DNA of 7,022 bases from JARIHD01 sp036392795 (GCA_036392795.1 DASVXH010000063.1:1-7022); one strand, 5' to 3'. Counted from the first letter of the stretch, positions 1 to 6,983 are shown. Made by a program: numbers and translations. Notes: generated by a model not told the origin, from the letters alone.

Positions 1-1221
1 GAACAGTACCCCATATAGCAGTTTATAGATAAACGGCACACTGCGACCGGCGTCGCGCAGCGGAGGGATTGCCAGAGATTCGTGAGTATACAGAATTTTA
101 TCAATATAATCGCGCAGTGCAAAGGCGTTAGCTTGTGTGGGTATTTTTAATCCCAGACGCAAACTGGCCATATATAGGGGTGGAAATAGTAAGTTTATAA
201 TTAATGGGATCAAGGCAATCTCGCCGATAACTAAAATATCATACGGTACCTCAATACCGACGCCGATGATTACCTTTGTGATAAAGATAAAAATAATGCT
301 TTTGACAATGCCCTTGGTCAGACGGTTTTTGACCAATTTGTATTCGGTGGAAATCTGCTGATCGTAGGCATCTAAAAAGGCATCGCGGTCGGCGAGTAGC
401 TCTGGCAGGCGCGGATGGCCTTCGGTCATGCTCTTGAGGATACGCAGCGGTGCGCCGTATTTGTTGACGGCACGGCGCAATCGTCCGGTTAGCTGAGATG
501 TGTAGAGCGTGTCCACACTACGATTGAATTCAATAAAGGCGGCGATATCCTCTGTAGATTGCTGATACATGCGCATCAGGTCAAGTCGTACAATGGAAAT
601 ATCGGACTTGAGTAGCGCCTGATGTACGGCTATATAGAGCGAAAGCTCATACGATACCTCGTCCTTTACGGAGGTGATTAGTGTTTCCTTTGGAAAGATC
701 TCCAGGAAATGCTGGTAGGCTGCATATGACAAAGCATTATGGTGGGTGTGGGGGTTTAATATGCCTTCGATTTCCACCGATAATAGCTGGAAAATCCATT
801 CCGAAGCGTCCTTACCGCTGACGCCGGCATCGCGCAAGCGGGAAAATGTCTGAGCATAGGTTTGCGATAAATTAGAGATGTTGTGTGCCGTGTGCTTGCT
901 AAACAGACCGTCACGCAGGTAGCCAGCCTGGGTAAGCTCGACTATCAATTCTTCGCCAATGCCGTGCATGGCCCGGGCGGTAAACGAAAAACTGCGCTTG
1001 TAAAAACGTTTTATAGCGCGCTGTAATAGCAGATGCTCTTCGGTGTATTCAGCTGCGTTACGCAGCTGTTCGTAGGCTGTAGAAATGCGCTTGCCGGTGC
1101 CAGGCACCTGAATAATCTCGCCCGACGCATTGTGAGTCCGAACATCATCGTCATGTGCGGCCGCCGCTTGGAGCTGCTGCACGAGCAAATTAAGCAGTGA
1201 AGAAGTAGGTTGGGCTGTCAT
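1..1221 (-). CDS. Unrecognised conserved-looking membrane protein, C-terminus cut by window edge
   Basis: The frame is open without a stop from the ATG at 1221 to the window edge, giving 407 residues and continuing further left. I do not recognise a named family. Residues 1-300 are soluble and mostly helical by composition. They have a Gln/Ala-rich start (8-23), a charged helical stretch around 48-76 (YEQLRNAAEYTEEHLLLQRA, then Arg/Lys/Tyr-rich), and a His-rich patch near 157-162 (HTHH). Two hydrophobic segments follow, at about 303-322 (IIFIFITKVIIGVG) and 329-351 (LVIGEIALIPLIINLLFPP), so the protein is probably anchored in the inner membrane with a large N-terminal cytoplasmic domain. No nucleotide-binding, protease or transporter motif was seen. 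No Shine-Dalgarno precedes the ATG, but AT-rich -10-like boxes do. It lies 103 bp downstream of the serine hydrolase on the same strand. It vaguely resembles hypothetical proteins of Saccharibacteria, from memory only. That it is a real gene is well supported by the long open frame and protein-like composition; its function is unknown. Confidence 0.85.
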   Translation of the reverse strand, partial: MTAQPTSSLLNLLVQQLQAAAAHDDDVRTHNASGEIIQVPGTGKRISTAYEQLRNAAEYTEEHLLLQRAIKRFYKRSFSFTARAMHGIGEELIVELTQAGYLRDGLFSKHTAHNISNLSQTYAQTFSRLRDAGVSGKDASEWIFQLLSVEIEGILNPHTHHNALSYAAYQHFLEIFPKETLITSVKDEVSYELSLYIAVHQALLKSDISIVRLDLMRMYQQSTEDIAAFIEFNRSVDTLYTSQLTGRLRRAVNKYGAPLRILKSMTEGHPRLPELLADRDAFLDAYDQQISTEYKLVKNRLTKGIVKSIIFIFITKVIIGVGIEVPYDILVIGEIALIPLIINLLFPPLYMASLRLGLKIPTQANAFALRDYIDKILYTHESLAIPPLRDAGRSVPFIYKLLYGVLF

Positions 1222-1230
1222 AGCAATTCG

Positions 1231-1241
1231 ATTTTAGTATA
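1231..1241 (-). promoter_or_regulatory. Candidate -10 region for the left-edge membrane protein gene
   Basis: Read on the minus strand, this stretch is TATACTAAAAT. It contains two overlapping -10-like hexamers, TATACT (1236-1241) and TAAAAT (1231-1236), ending 14 and 9 bases before the ATG at 1221. Either would give a leader of only a few bases. No clear -35 hexamer and no Shine-Dalgarno are visible. This is a sequence-only call. Confidence 0.35.
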
Positions 1242-1259
1242 AAGGGTTATGTGCCTTTT

Positions 1260-1271
1260 GGCCAGCTGGCC
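1260..1271. repeat. Perfect 12-bp palindrome GGCCAGCTGGCC
   Basis: This is an uninterrupted inverted repeat with 6-bp arms in the 103-bp gap between the serine hydrolase stop and the membrane protein start. It overlaps where a -35 element would lie for the TATACT box at 1236-1241, so it could be an operator for a dimeric regulator. It has no loop, and on the minus strand it is followed by AAAA rather than a T-run, so it is not a convincing intrinsic terminator for the upstream gene. It may also be chance. Confidence 0.4.
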
Positions 1272-1324
1272 ATGATGCTGAATGTCTGGATAAAGATCGG
1301 TGCTGCCGGGGTAAGGAATGAAAA

Positions 1325-2140
1325 TTATTCTGTAAAGAAGGCATCTGCCGTGGCGTCAGTGATTGCTGCAAAAATTTGAGAACCCTTTTGATAGTCGTAG
1401 CTGCCGCTGCGGGCCTTGGAAAAAATAACCAGTACATAGGATCGATCACCTTTATGAATGATGCTGGCGTCGTGAACGCGGTCGGCCAGGTAGCCGCCTT
1501 TGTGATAGATTTCGGCGCCTTCGGGCGTGGCTTTAACAATAAAATTACGCATATCGGCCTGTCGCATTAGGGATAATAATAGGTCGGTGTGTTCACTGTC
1601 GAATAGTTTTTGCTGAGCTATCTTAGCCAGCAGCAAGGCGATGTCATCGCTGGTGACGGTGTTGCTGCTGGATTGGTAAGATGTCAGGCCGAGTTGGTAG
1701 GCGGTGTAATTTAACTCGTCATGGGTGAGTACTCTGGTGTTGAGTTTGAGCCAGGCATCGTTATCACTTTCGACGATCATGCGGCGCAGTAATTCGCTTA
1801 TGGGCACCCCATCTAACTTGTCGTTCAGACTCAGCTGGTTGGCTTCAATACGAATAAGGAGCGTCGTGGCTGTCACCAGTTTACCCACACTGGCCACGTC
1901 AAAGCTGGCGGTTTCACCGTAGTGGTAGCGCCGATGGGTTTGCAGGTCGAAAATGGACACGCTCATATTGATCCGAGGATTGTCCTTCATGATTTTTTCT
2001 ATCGAAGTACTCAACGCCTTATCGTCAACGGAATATGTCATTTGGTTTTGATCTACCGAAGAATGATTCCGAAATGTCATAAACAGCACTACCGCGACAA
2101 TTGCACCGCAAAAAATCAAAAATTTTATCACTTTGGACAT
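1325..2140 (-). CDS. Membrane-anchored serine hydrolase of the class A beta-lactamase fold
   Basis: This 271-residue protein starts with one hydrophobic segment (about 5-23) after a short Lys-containing head. That is an uncleaved signal anchor, which places the catalytic domain outside the cytoplasmic membrane. The penicillin-recognising serine enzyme motifs appear in order: S84-V-G-K87 (nucleophile and lysine), S125-D-N127, and K214-G-G216. These match the Beta-lactamase2 family, whose members include beta-lactamases and uncharacterised peptidases or amidases. The class A general base motif ExxLN (Glu166) is not seen where expected. After SDN the sequence runs into SSSNTVTSDD (157-166), so the omega loop looks short. 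A canonical penicillinase is therefore unlikely, and a peptidoglycan or peptide hydrolase role is an inference. The ATG at 2140 is chosen because the anchor follows directly. An upstream ATG at 2296 would overlap the divergent regulator and add a non-signal leader. It is divergent from the response regulator, which may control it. No strong Shine-Dalgarno is present. Confidence 0.85.
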   Translation of the reverse strand: MSKVIKFLIFCGAIVAVVLFMTFRNHSSVDQNQMTYSVDDKALSTSIEKIMKDNPRINMSVSIFDLQTHRRYHYGETASFDVASVGKLVTATTLLIRIEANQLSLNDKLDGVPISELLRRMIVESDNDAWLKLNTRVLTHDELNYTAYQLGLTSYQSSSNTVTSDDIALLLAKIAQQKLFDSEHTDLLLSLMRQADMRNFIVKATPEGAEIYHKGGYLADRVHDASIIHKGDRSYVLVIFSKARSGSYDYQKGSQIFAAITDATADAFFTE

Positions 2141-2247
2141 ACACTTACCATACCACTTTATTCCTGATAAGCGCCTGAGAAGCTGGTCAATTGGACTGTC
2201 GGGTTTTGCACAGCAATCTCTCAGTTTTGGGGCTATATTGAATTGAT
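2141..2247. promoter_or_regulatory. Divergent promoter region between serine hydrolase and response regulator
   Basis: This 107-bp gap must hold promoters for both flanking genes. On the plus strand, TATATT (2234-2239) ends 8 bases before the regulator ATG, with no Shine-Dalgarno between. On the minus strand, TATGGT (2147-2152) ends 6 bases before the hydrolase ATG. Also on the minus strand, TTGACC (2185-2190) resembles a -35 but has no well-spaced -10. No obvious pair of direct repeats of the kind bound by OmpR/PhoB regulators could be picked out by eye. The region is certainly intergenic; the individual boxes are tentative. Confidence 0.5.
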
Positions 2248-2931
2248 ATGAGCAAGATTTTATTGATTGAGGATGATCACAAAGTAGCAACGACACTTCG
2301 ACAAGGCCTGGAGATGCAGGAATTTGCCGCGGACGTTGCGTATGATACGGACGATGGCCTAGATGCCGCGCTGAGCCAGCCGTACGATTTAATAATTTTG
2401 GATCGCACGCTGCCCGGAACGATGGGTGGTGTCGATGTGTGCCGGGCGATCCGCGACAAAAAGATCCACACCCCCATTCTATTGTTAACCGTAAAAGATG
2501 ATATTCGCGATCGAGCCGAAGGCCTGAACGCCGGAGCGGATGATTATCTGGCCAAGCCCTTTGCCTTTGAAGAATTAATGACGAGAGTTCGAGCCTTGCT
2601 TCGGCGACCTGAAGACGCCACCGACAATCAGCTGAACTATCACGATCTGTCTTTGGATACGGCTGCTTACGAAGTAAGACGCGAAGGCAAGCTGATTAAC
2701 CTCTCGCGGCGCGAGTTTGCATTGTTGGAATATTTAATGCGAAACGCAGAGCGTCTATTAACCAAGGACACTATCATCAAACACGTTTGGAACTTTGACG
2801 CCGAAGTACTCCCCAACACCGTCGAGGTATATGTAGGTTATCTGCGTGGCAAAATTGACAAGCCATTTAAGGGTCAGCCGCTGATAACCACGGTGCGTGG
2901 GTATGGGTATAGACTGGGTACTCCGGACTAG
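2248..2931 (+). CDS. OmpR/PhoB-family two-component response regulator
   Basis: This 227-residue regulator has the standard two-domain layout and length. The receiver domain (about 1-116) has the acidic pocket E8-D9-D10, the phospho-acceptor D52 in LIILDRTLPG, T81 in LLLTVKD and K103 in LAKPF, so all the switch residues are present. A short linker leads to a winged-helix DNA-binding domain (about 128-224) with the family signatures LSRREFALLEYL (152-163), the recognition-helix region NTVEVYVGYLRGKI (190-203) and the closing wing VRGYGYRLG (216-224). Phosphorylation by a sensor kinase would cause dimerisation and DNA binding. No kinase gene lies beside it: the downstream neighbour is a convergent photolyase only 21 bp away, and the upstream neighbour is the divergent serine hydrolase, a plausible target. 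There is no Shine-Dalgarno before the ATG. A TATATT box just upstream suggests a very short leader. The stop lies in a small tandem repeat (CTAGAA twice, 2928-2939). Confidence 0.95.
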   Translation: MSKILLIEDDHKVATTLRQGLEMQEFAADVAYDTDDGLDAALSQPYDLIILDRTLPGTMGGVDVCRAIRDKKIHTPILLLTVKDDIRDRAEGLNAGADDYLAKPFAFEELMTRVRALLRRPEDATDNQLNYHDLSLDTAAYEVRREGKLINLSRREFALLEYLMRNAERLLTKDTIIKHVWNFDAEVLPNTVEVYVGYLRGKIDKPFKGQPLITTVRGYGYRLGTPD

Positions 2932-2952
2932 AACTAGAACTGTGGACGGCTA

Positions 2953-4362
2953 TTAGGTTGACCGGTGGTAGCGCTCTAGTGCCACCTTGCGCGCCACGGC
3001 GTGGTCTATGACCGGCCGGGGATAATCCTGGCCGATGACACAGCCGCTTTTTCCCTGTTCTTCAGCCGACATGCGCCACGGTTCGGCTAGGTACTTATCG
3101 CACACCTCTGCCAGTTCCGGCACATAACGACGAATATATACGCCATCGGGGTCGTAGGTTTTGGCCTGAGAGGAGGGGTTGTACAAACGCCTGAAGACGG
3201 GCGCGGGATCGACACCTACGCTAGCGATCCATTGCCAATTGCCGTTATTATTTGCAATGTCTCCGTCGCACAGCCACTGCAAGAAATGCGCTTCACCATG
3301 ACGCCAGTCTAGCCCCAAATCTTTTGTCAAAAATGAGCCGACAATGAGGCGGGCTCGGTTGTGCATCCAACCTTCTGTTTGCAGCTGACGCATGGCGGCG
3401 TCAACAATAGGGTAGCCGGTTTTTCCGTCCTTCCAGGCTTGTAGGAGTTGGGTGTCGTTATGCCATGACAGGTGTCGGTAACGTTCCTGAAATTCTTGAT
3501 GAAGATTGCCGGGAAAATACCAGATGATATAGTGGTAAAAGTCTCGCCAGGCCAGCTGTCTATGAAAAGCCGCCGGACCATCCCCGGCGGGCAAGACTTT
3601 TTCAATTTCGCGTACGGACAGACAGCCAAAATGCAGATATGAACTCAGCCGCGAAGTGGCGTCGGCACCCAAGTCATTGTTGTCCTTGTGATAGTCGGTC
3701 AGACCGGATTCCAGAAAGCGTTTTAGGCGAGTGCGCCCAGCATGTTCCCCTCCTTTGGCTGCTTTTGGAGAAACCGTTAGGGTTTCATCAGATCTGATTA
3801 ACTTTTCAAGTGTGGGTATGTCGCCGGGCGACAGGCTGTCCGGTACGGTGATGGACCGCGGCGACTTGGCCGGTCTACGGCGAGGAACATGCTGCCATTG
3901 TTTAAAAAATGGCGTAAAGACTTTTATGGGTTGGCCGCCAGATGTACTAATGACGCTCATGTCATCGATGGCCAGCCTCCCCGGACTTATTACAGTTTGA
4001 ATACCTTGTTTGTGTAATGCGGCAACGACTTTTTGGTCGCGGCGGCGTGCGAAGGGCGTGTAGTCGGCCGTGAAATGCACCTCGCTGGCGCCAGTTTTTT
4101 TGGCCAACGCGCCGAGCTCTTTTTCGGGGTTGCCGGACCTAATAAACAAATCTCCGCCCCGCCGCCTAAGTGCGGCGCGTAGATCATGAAGTGATTCGAG
4201 TAAAAAGCGAGTTCGGTTAGGAGAGGTGCCTGCACCTTCTACAAGTCCATTATCCAATATAAAAACAGGCACTATCCGATCACTGGCATGAACGGCGGCG
4301 GCTAACATGGGAAGGTCGTGGACGCGAAGGTCATTTCGGAACCACGCAATTGCAGTACGCAT
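2953..4362 (-). CDS. phr: Deoxyribodipyrimidine photolyase, class I (cryptochrome/photolyase family)
   Basis: This 469-residue, full-length, cytoplasmic flavoprotein uses blue light to split UV-induced cyclobutane pyrimidine dimers. The N-terminal antenna domain (about 3-130) opens with the typical AWFRNDLRVHD. The C-terminal FAD domain carries the phosphate-binding TSRLSSYLHFG (236-246), RQLAWRDFYHYI (268-279), DAAMRQLQTEGWMHNRAR (321-338) and the signature NNNGNWQWIASVG (371-383). Aligned by eye to Escherichia coli PhrB, the electron-transfer tryptophans W306/W359/W382 correspond to W300/W353/W376, and the flavin-contacting N378 to N372. The lesion-contacting E274 corresponds to Q269, as in animal (6-4) photolyases and cryptochromes, so the exact lesion preference is not certain. 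The E. coli folate-binding pair N108/E109 is not evident (DYTPFARRRD there), so the antenna chromophore is unknown. The gene lies 75 bp downstream of ligD on the same strand, with its own TATAAT box, and is convergent with the response regulator. Confidence 0.95.
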   Translation of the reverse strand: MRTAIAWFRNDLRVHDLPMLAAAVHASDRIVPVFILDNGLVEGAGTSPNRTRFLLESLHDLRAALRRRGGDLFIRSGNPEKELGALAKKTGASEVHFTADYTPFARRRDQKVVAALHKQGIQTVISPGRLAIDDMSVISTSGGQPIKVFTPFFKQWQHVPRRRPAKSPRSITVPDSLSPGDIPTLEKLIRSDETLTVSPKAAKGGEHAGRTRLKRFLESGLTDYHKDNNDLGADATSRLSSYLHFGCLSVREIEKVLPAGDGPAAFHRQLAWRDFYHYIIWYFPGNLHQEFQERYRHLSWHNDTQLLQAWKDGKTGYPIVDAAMRQLQTEGWMHNRARLIVGSFLTKDLGLDWRHGEAHFLQWLCDGDIANNNGNWQWIASVGVDPAPVFRRLYNPSSQAKTYDPDGVYIRRYVPELAEVCDKYLAEPWRMSAEEQGKSGCVIGQDYPRPVIDHAVARKVALERYHRST

Positions 4363-4368
4363 GAAGAA

Positions 4369-4374
4369 ATTATA
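4369..4374 (-). promoter_or_regulatory. Consensus -10 box (TATAAT) for a probably leaderless photolyase mRNA
   Basis: Minus-strand TATAAT is followed by just six bases (TTCTTC) and then the photolyase ATG at 4362. Transcription normally starts about seven bases after the -10 hexamer, so the start site would be the A of the ATG. There is no Shine-Dalgarno. The hexamer 17 bases upstream (TTCGGC, 4392-4397) is a poor -35 and overlaps a small CGGC-AAA-GCCG inverted repeat (4385-4395). Confidence 0.55.
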
Positions 4375-4400
4375 CGGAACCTGACGGCAAAGCCGAAGTA

Positions 4401-4427
4401 ATTTTATTCACGTCCAGGTAGTGTAAA
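4401..4427 (-). promoter_or_regulatory. Weaker alternative promoter in the ligD-photolyase gap
   Basis: Minus-strand TTTACA (4422-4427) and TAAAAT (4401-4406) each match the sigma-70 consensus at five of six positions, but they are separated by only 15 bases. If used, this promoter would give a leader of roughly 35 bases on the photolyase message. It lies just after the ligD stop. No intrinsic terminator was found between ligD and the photolyase gene, so read-through is also possible. Confidence 0.25.
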
Positions 4428-4437
4428 ATTTAGGGTT

Positions 4438-6978
4438 CTATTTCTGTGGATTGGTCTGTGGATCTGGATTTTCGGCCGCTTTACGTTCGATAGTTTTGAG
4501 CACTTTGGGCAGGTCGATGCCTTTGCCTAGGACCGGCTTCCATAGGTCACCCGTTCTTTCCAGGCGTTTTAGTGCGTTTTTGATCGTAAAGTCGCTGGGT
4601 TTTAGGCCTGACTTTACTTCGTCCCAATGGAGGGGCATAGATACGCTGGCGTCTTTTGTGGGCCGGACCGAATACGGTGCTGCCAGGGTTTGACCTTCGC
4701 GGTTTTGCAGAAAGTCCAGGTAGATTTTGTGTTTGCGTTTTTCGGGCAAGCGTTCAACGCTGGTAATTTTTGGCTGGCGCTTATTTATTTCTAGCACAAT
4801 TAAATGCGCAAAGTTTTTGGCCTGTTCGTGTGTATATTTTGCCCCAAGTGGAATGAAGATGTGGATCCCGGTTTTGCCTGATGTTTTTGGGTAACAAGGG
4901 ATATCCCATTCGTCGCAGAGTTTTTTTACTTCGCGGGCAATGGTAATAACCTCTTCAAATCCAATACCTTCCGGATCAAGGTCGATAATCGCCCAGTCTG
5001 GATAGTCCAGCTTCTGGATGCGCGAATTCCAAGGGTTCATTTCGATAGTACCCAGCTGAACCATGTATAGCAGCGTGTCCAGCTGACCGCCGACAATCCA
5101 ATGCAGGTTGCCTTCGTTTGAATCGGAATAAATGTCGGCGCTGGGCACCCATTCCGGCAAATGTTCGTTATTTTTCTGGAAGAATTTAAAACCTTTGATG
5201 CCATCGGGCTGACGTAGCATCGAGTGCGCCCGATCTTTTAGGTATGGCAATATATAGTCGGCGACCGATTTGTAGTATTCGATCAGGTCGCCCTTGGTGT
5301 AGCCGTGATCAGGGAAGAACACTTTATCCAAGTGGGTAAGTGTTAACTCGTCGTCCTTGTTTGTAGCCATCTTTTCCTCCTTATTTCGGGTGGTTTCGGT
5401 ACCTTTTTTGGTGCGCGCGCCGCGGGGTTTGCTGGAAGATTTGGCTGTTTCGCGCCGGACGTTGACCGGTTTTTTATCTGAACGCAGGCCTTCGAATTGC
5501 GGCTGGCGCATGTAGCCCTCGCTGGTCCATTCGGCAAAACTCATTTCGCAAACCAGTTCGGGGCGAACCCAGTGCACGGGCGCATTTGGTTTTGGTTCGG
5601 TGATAAAGGGCGAGGTTTTGCGCTCTAACCTTAGTAGGCGTTCGCGCAAATCCCTTCGTAATTTATCTGGAATCCCTCCGCCGGAATGACCTACGTATTT
5701 GAATTCGCCCTTGTCATATACGCCGACAATTAAAGAACCCAGGAACTGCCGCGTGCCTCGCGGTTCTGTAAAACCGCCTATGACGACTTCCTGGCGCAGG
5801 TGTGTTTTGGCCTTTAGCCAGTTGTCGCCGCGGTTGTTTTCGCGGTACTCACTGTCGGCTTTTTTGGCTACCACACCCTCCAGACCTTGTTCCTGCATCT
5901 TTTTAAAGAGAGCGAGTCCTTTATCTTCAACGTGATCGCTATAGCGAATAAGATCACTGCCGTGTATGGCTGATTTAAGTAATTTTTTTCGTTCGATCAA
6001 AGGCATAGTGCGCACATCCCGACCGTTGTACCACAGTATGTCAAAGACGTAATAGTGCAGGACGCCACCGTGGTCGCGCCGCCAGTTTTGTAGCAGTTCA
6101 AAATGTGGTCGTCCCTCGCTGTCGGTTACGGCTATTTCACCGTCCAATATGACGTCGTGTTTGAGTGCGCGAACTGCTTCGGCGACGGGTGGGTAATTGT
6201 CCAAAAATGAATTGCCGGTGCGGGAATATAGATCGACGCCGCTGCCATGTTTGGCGGCGATGGCACGGTAGCCATCCCATTTCATTTCAAACAGCCAGCC
6301 TTGTTTGTCGAATGGTTCGTCAATGAGAGTACAGAGCATGGGGCGGACATGCCATGGTTTTTGAACCTGGGGGTAGTCTTCCAGATTTGGGTGGGTCATG
6401 TGGTTCCCTAGGTCGTCGACGCGCTTGCCGCTTTTAATTGATTGATCCTGGGCGGTAATGTCGATTTTTTCTGAGGCGTATTCATCGTCTTTTTTGATTA
6501 ATAACCAGGCTCGTTCATCGGCGTCATCGCTTTGCATGCGAACGAGTGCAAATTCGCCGTGTAATTTTTGGCCGTGCATAACGAATGTCAGGTGGCCTTT
6601 TTTTAATTCGGCGCGCAGGGTTTTTTCGGCGTCATCAGTTTGGGCACGGGGTTCGTAAGTGCCCGCGTCCCAGATGATGACCGTTCCGGCGCCGTAATTA
6701 CCCTCCGGAATCTCGCCTTCGAATGTTCGGTATTCGTACGGGTGGTCTTCGACCTGCATAGCCAAATGACGATCATGGGTGTTGAGCGACGGGCCTTTGG
6801 GAACGGCCCAGCTTTTTAATACGCCGTCTAACTCTAGCCGAAAGTCATAGTGCAGTGCTGACGCGTGATGTTCTTGCACGACAAAGCGCAGTTTTTTGCC
6901 GCTTGCCCGCCCTTCTTTGCCTTTTGGCTCGGGCGTTTTGCCAAAATTGCGTTTACGGAAGTATTTGGCTAAGCCCAT
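4438..6978 (-). CDS. ligD: Multidomain NHEJ DNA ligase LigD (phosphoesterase-ligase-polymerase)
   Basis: This 846-residue repair enzyme processes and seals double-strand breaks with Ku in bacterial non-homologous end joining. The 3'-phosphoesterase domain (about 30-160) has H37, H43, D45, R47, H79 and Y83, which match the Pseudomonas LigD active site. The ATP-dependent ligase domain (about 210-500) has the adenylated lysine K233 in EMKWDGYR, then LDGEIAV (278-284), VFDILWYNG (311-319), EGVVAKK (367-373) and WLKAKT (387-392), followed by an OB fold ending near EGLRSDKKP. A Lys/Arg/Ser-rich linker (about 505-543) leads to the primase-like polymerase domain (about 544-830) with metal ligands D666 and D668, SGKTGIH (700-706) and D755 before FLQNREGQ. 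The domain order and length match the Pseudomonas aeruginosa type, not the mycobacterial order. The start has GGAGG five bases upstream. It lies 12 bp after a probable ku gene, forming an operon. Oddly, a perfect ribosome-binding site and in-frame ATG lie inside the linker (M537). No key catalytic residue appears to be missing. Confidence 0.97.
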   Translation of the reverse strand: MGLAKYFRKRNFGKTPEPKGKEGRASGKKLRFVVQEHHASALHYDFRLELDGVLKSWAVPKGPSLNTHDRHLAMQVEDHPYEYRTFEGEIPEGNYGAGTVIIWDAGTYEPRAQTDDAEKTLRAELKKGHLTFVMHGQKLHGEFALVRMQSDDADERAWLLIKKDDEYASEKIDITAQDQSIKSGKRVDDLGNHMTHPNLEDYPQVQKPWHVRPMLCTLIDEPFDKQGWLFEMKWDGYRAIAAKHGSGVDLYSRTGNSFLDNYPPVAEAVRALKHDVILDGEIAVTDSEGRPHFELLQNWRRDHGGVLHYYVFDILWYNGRDVRTMPLIERKKLLKSAIHGSDLIRYSDHVEDKGLALFKKMQEQGLEGVVAKKADSEYRENNRGDNWLKAKTHLRQEVVIGGFTEPRGTRQFLGSLIVGVYDKGEFKYVGHSGGGIPDKLRRDLRERLLRLERKTSPFITEPKPNAPVHWVRPELVCEMSFAEWTSEGYMRQPQFEGLRSDKKPVNVRRETAKSSSKPRGARTKKGTETTRNKEEKMATNKDDELTLTHLDKVFFPDHGYTKGDLIEYYKSVADYILPYLKDRAHSMLRQPDGIKGFKFFQKNNEHLPEWVPSADIYSDSNEGNLHWIVGGQLDTLLYMVQLGTIEMNPWNSRIQKLDYPDWAIIDLDPEGIGFEEVITIAREVKKLCDEWDIPCYPKTSGKTGIHIFIPLGAKYTHEQAKNFAHLIVLEINKRQPKITSVERLPEKRKHKIYLDFLQNREGQTLAAPYSVRPTKDASVSMPLHWDEVKSGLKPSDFTIKNALKRLERTGDLWKPVLGKGIDLPKVLKTIERKAAENPDPQTNPQK
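5368..5382 (-). promoter_or_regulatory. Internal Shine-Dalgarno and ATG inside ligD, at the start of the polymerase domain
   Basis: The minus strand reads AAGGAGG (5376-5382), then AAAAG, then ATG (5368-5370). This is an ideal ribosome-binding site with five-base spacing. The ATG is codon 537 and in frame with ligD. Translation from it would give a 310-residue protein made up of the polymerase domain alone (MATNKDDELTLTHLDKV...), close to the size of stand-alone LigD-type polymerases. The upstream codons are NKEEK, so Lys/Glu coding could produce such a match by chance. The position at the exact domain boundary argues against that. No promoter-like AT-rich box lies just upstream. Confidence 0.55.
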
Positions 6979-6983
6979 TTTTG

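Noticed and set aside
137..361. Small plus-strand open frame of 74 codons
   Set aside because: It lies wholly inside the long minus-strand membrane protein frame, has no Shine-Dalgarno, and reads as the antisense of its hydrophobic segments.
1325..2296. Longer 323-residue version of the serine hydrolase starting at 2296
   Set aside because: It would overlap the divergent response regulator by 49 bp and add 52 residues lacking signal or domain character before the obvious membrane anchor that begins at the 2140 ATG.
2932..2952. Possible bidirectional terminator between the convergent response regulator and photolyase genes
   Set aside because: The 21-bp gap has no stem-loop or T-run; only a small CTAGAA tandem repeat is seen.
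3990..4235. Minus-strand 81-codon open frame and other short frames inside the photolyase, ligD and hydrolase genes
   Set aside because: These are out-of-frame or antisense shadows of well-supported genes, with no family motif or ribosome-binding site.
4385..4395. CGGC-AAA-GCCG hairpin as a terminator after ligD
   Set aside because: The stem is only four base pairs and no T-run follows in the direction of transcription.
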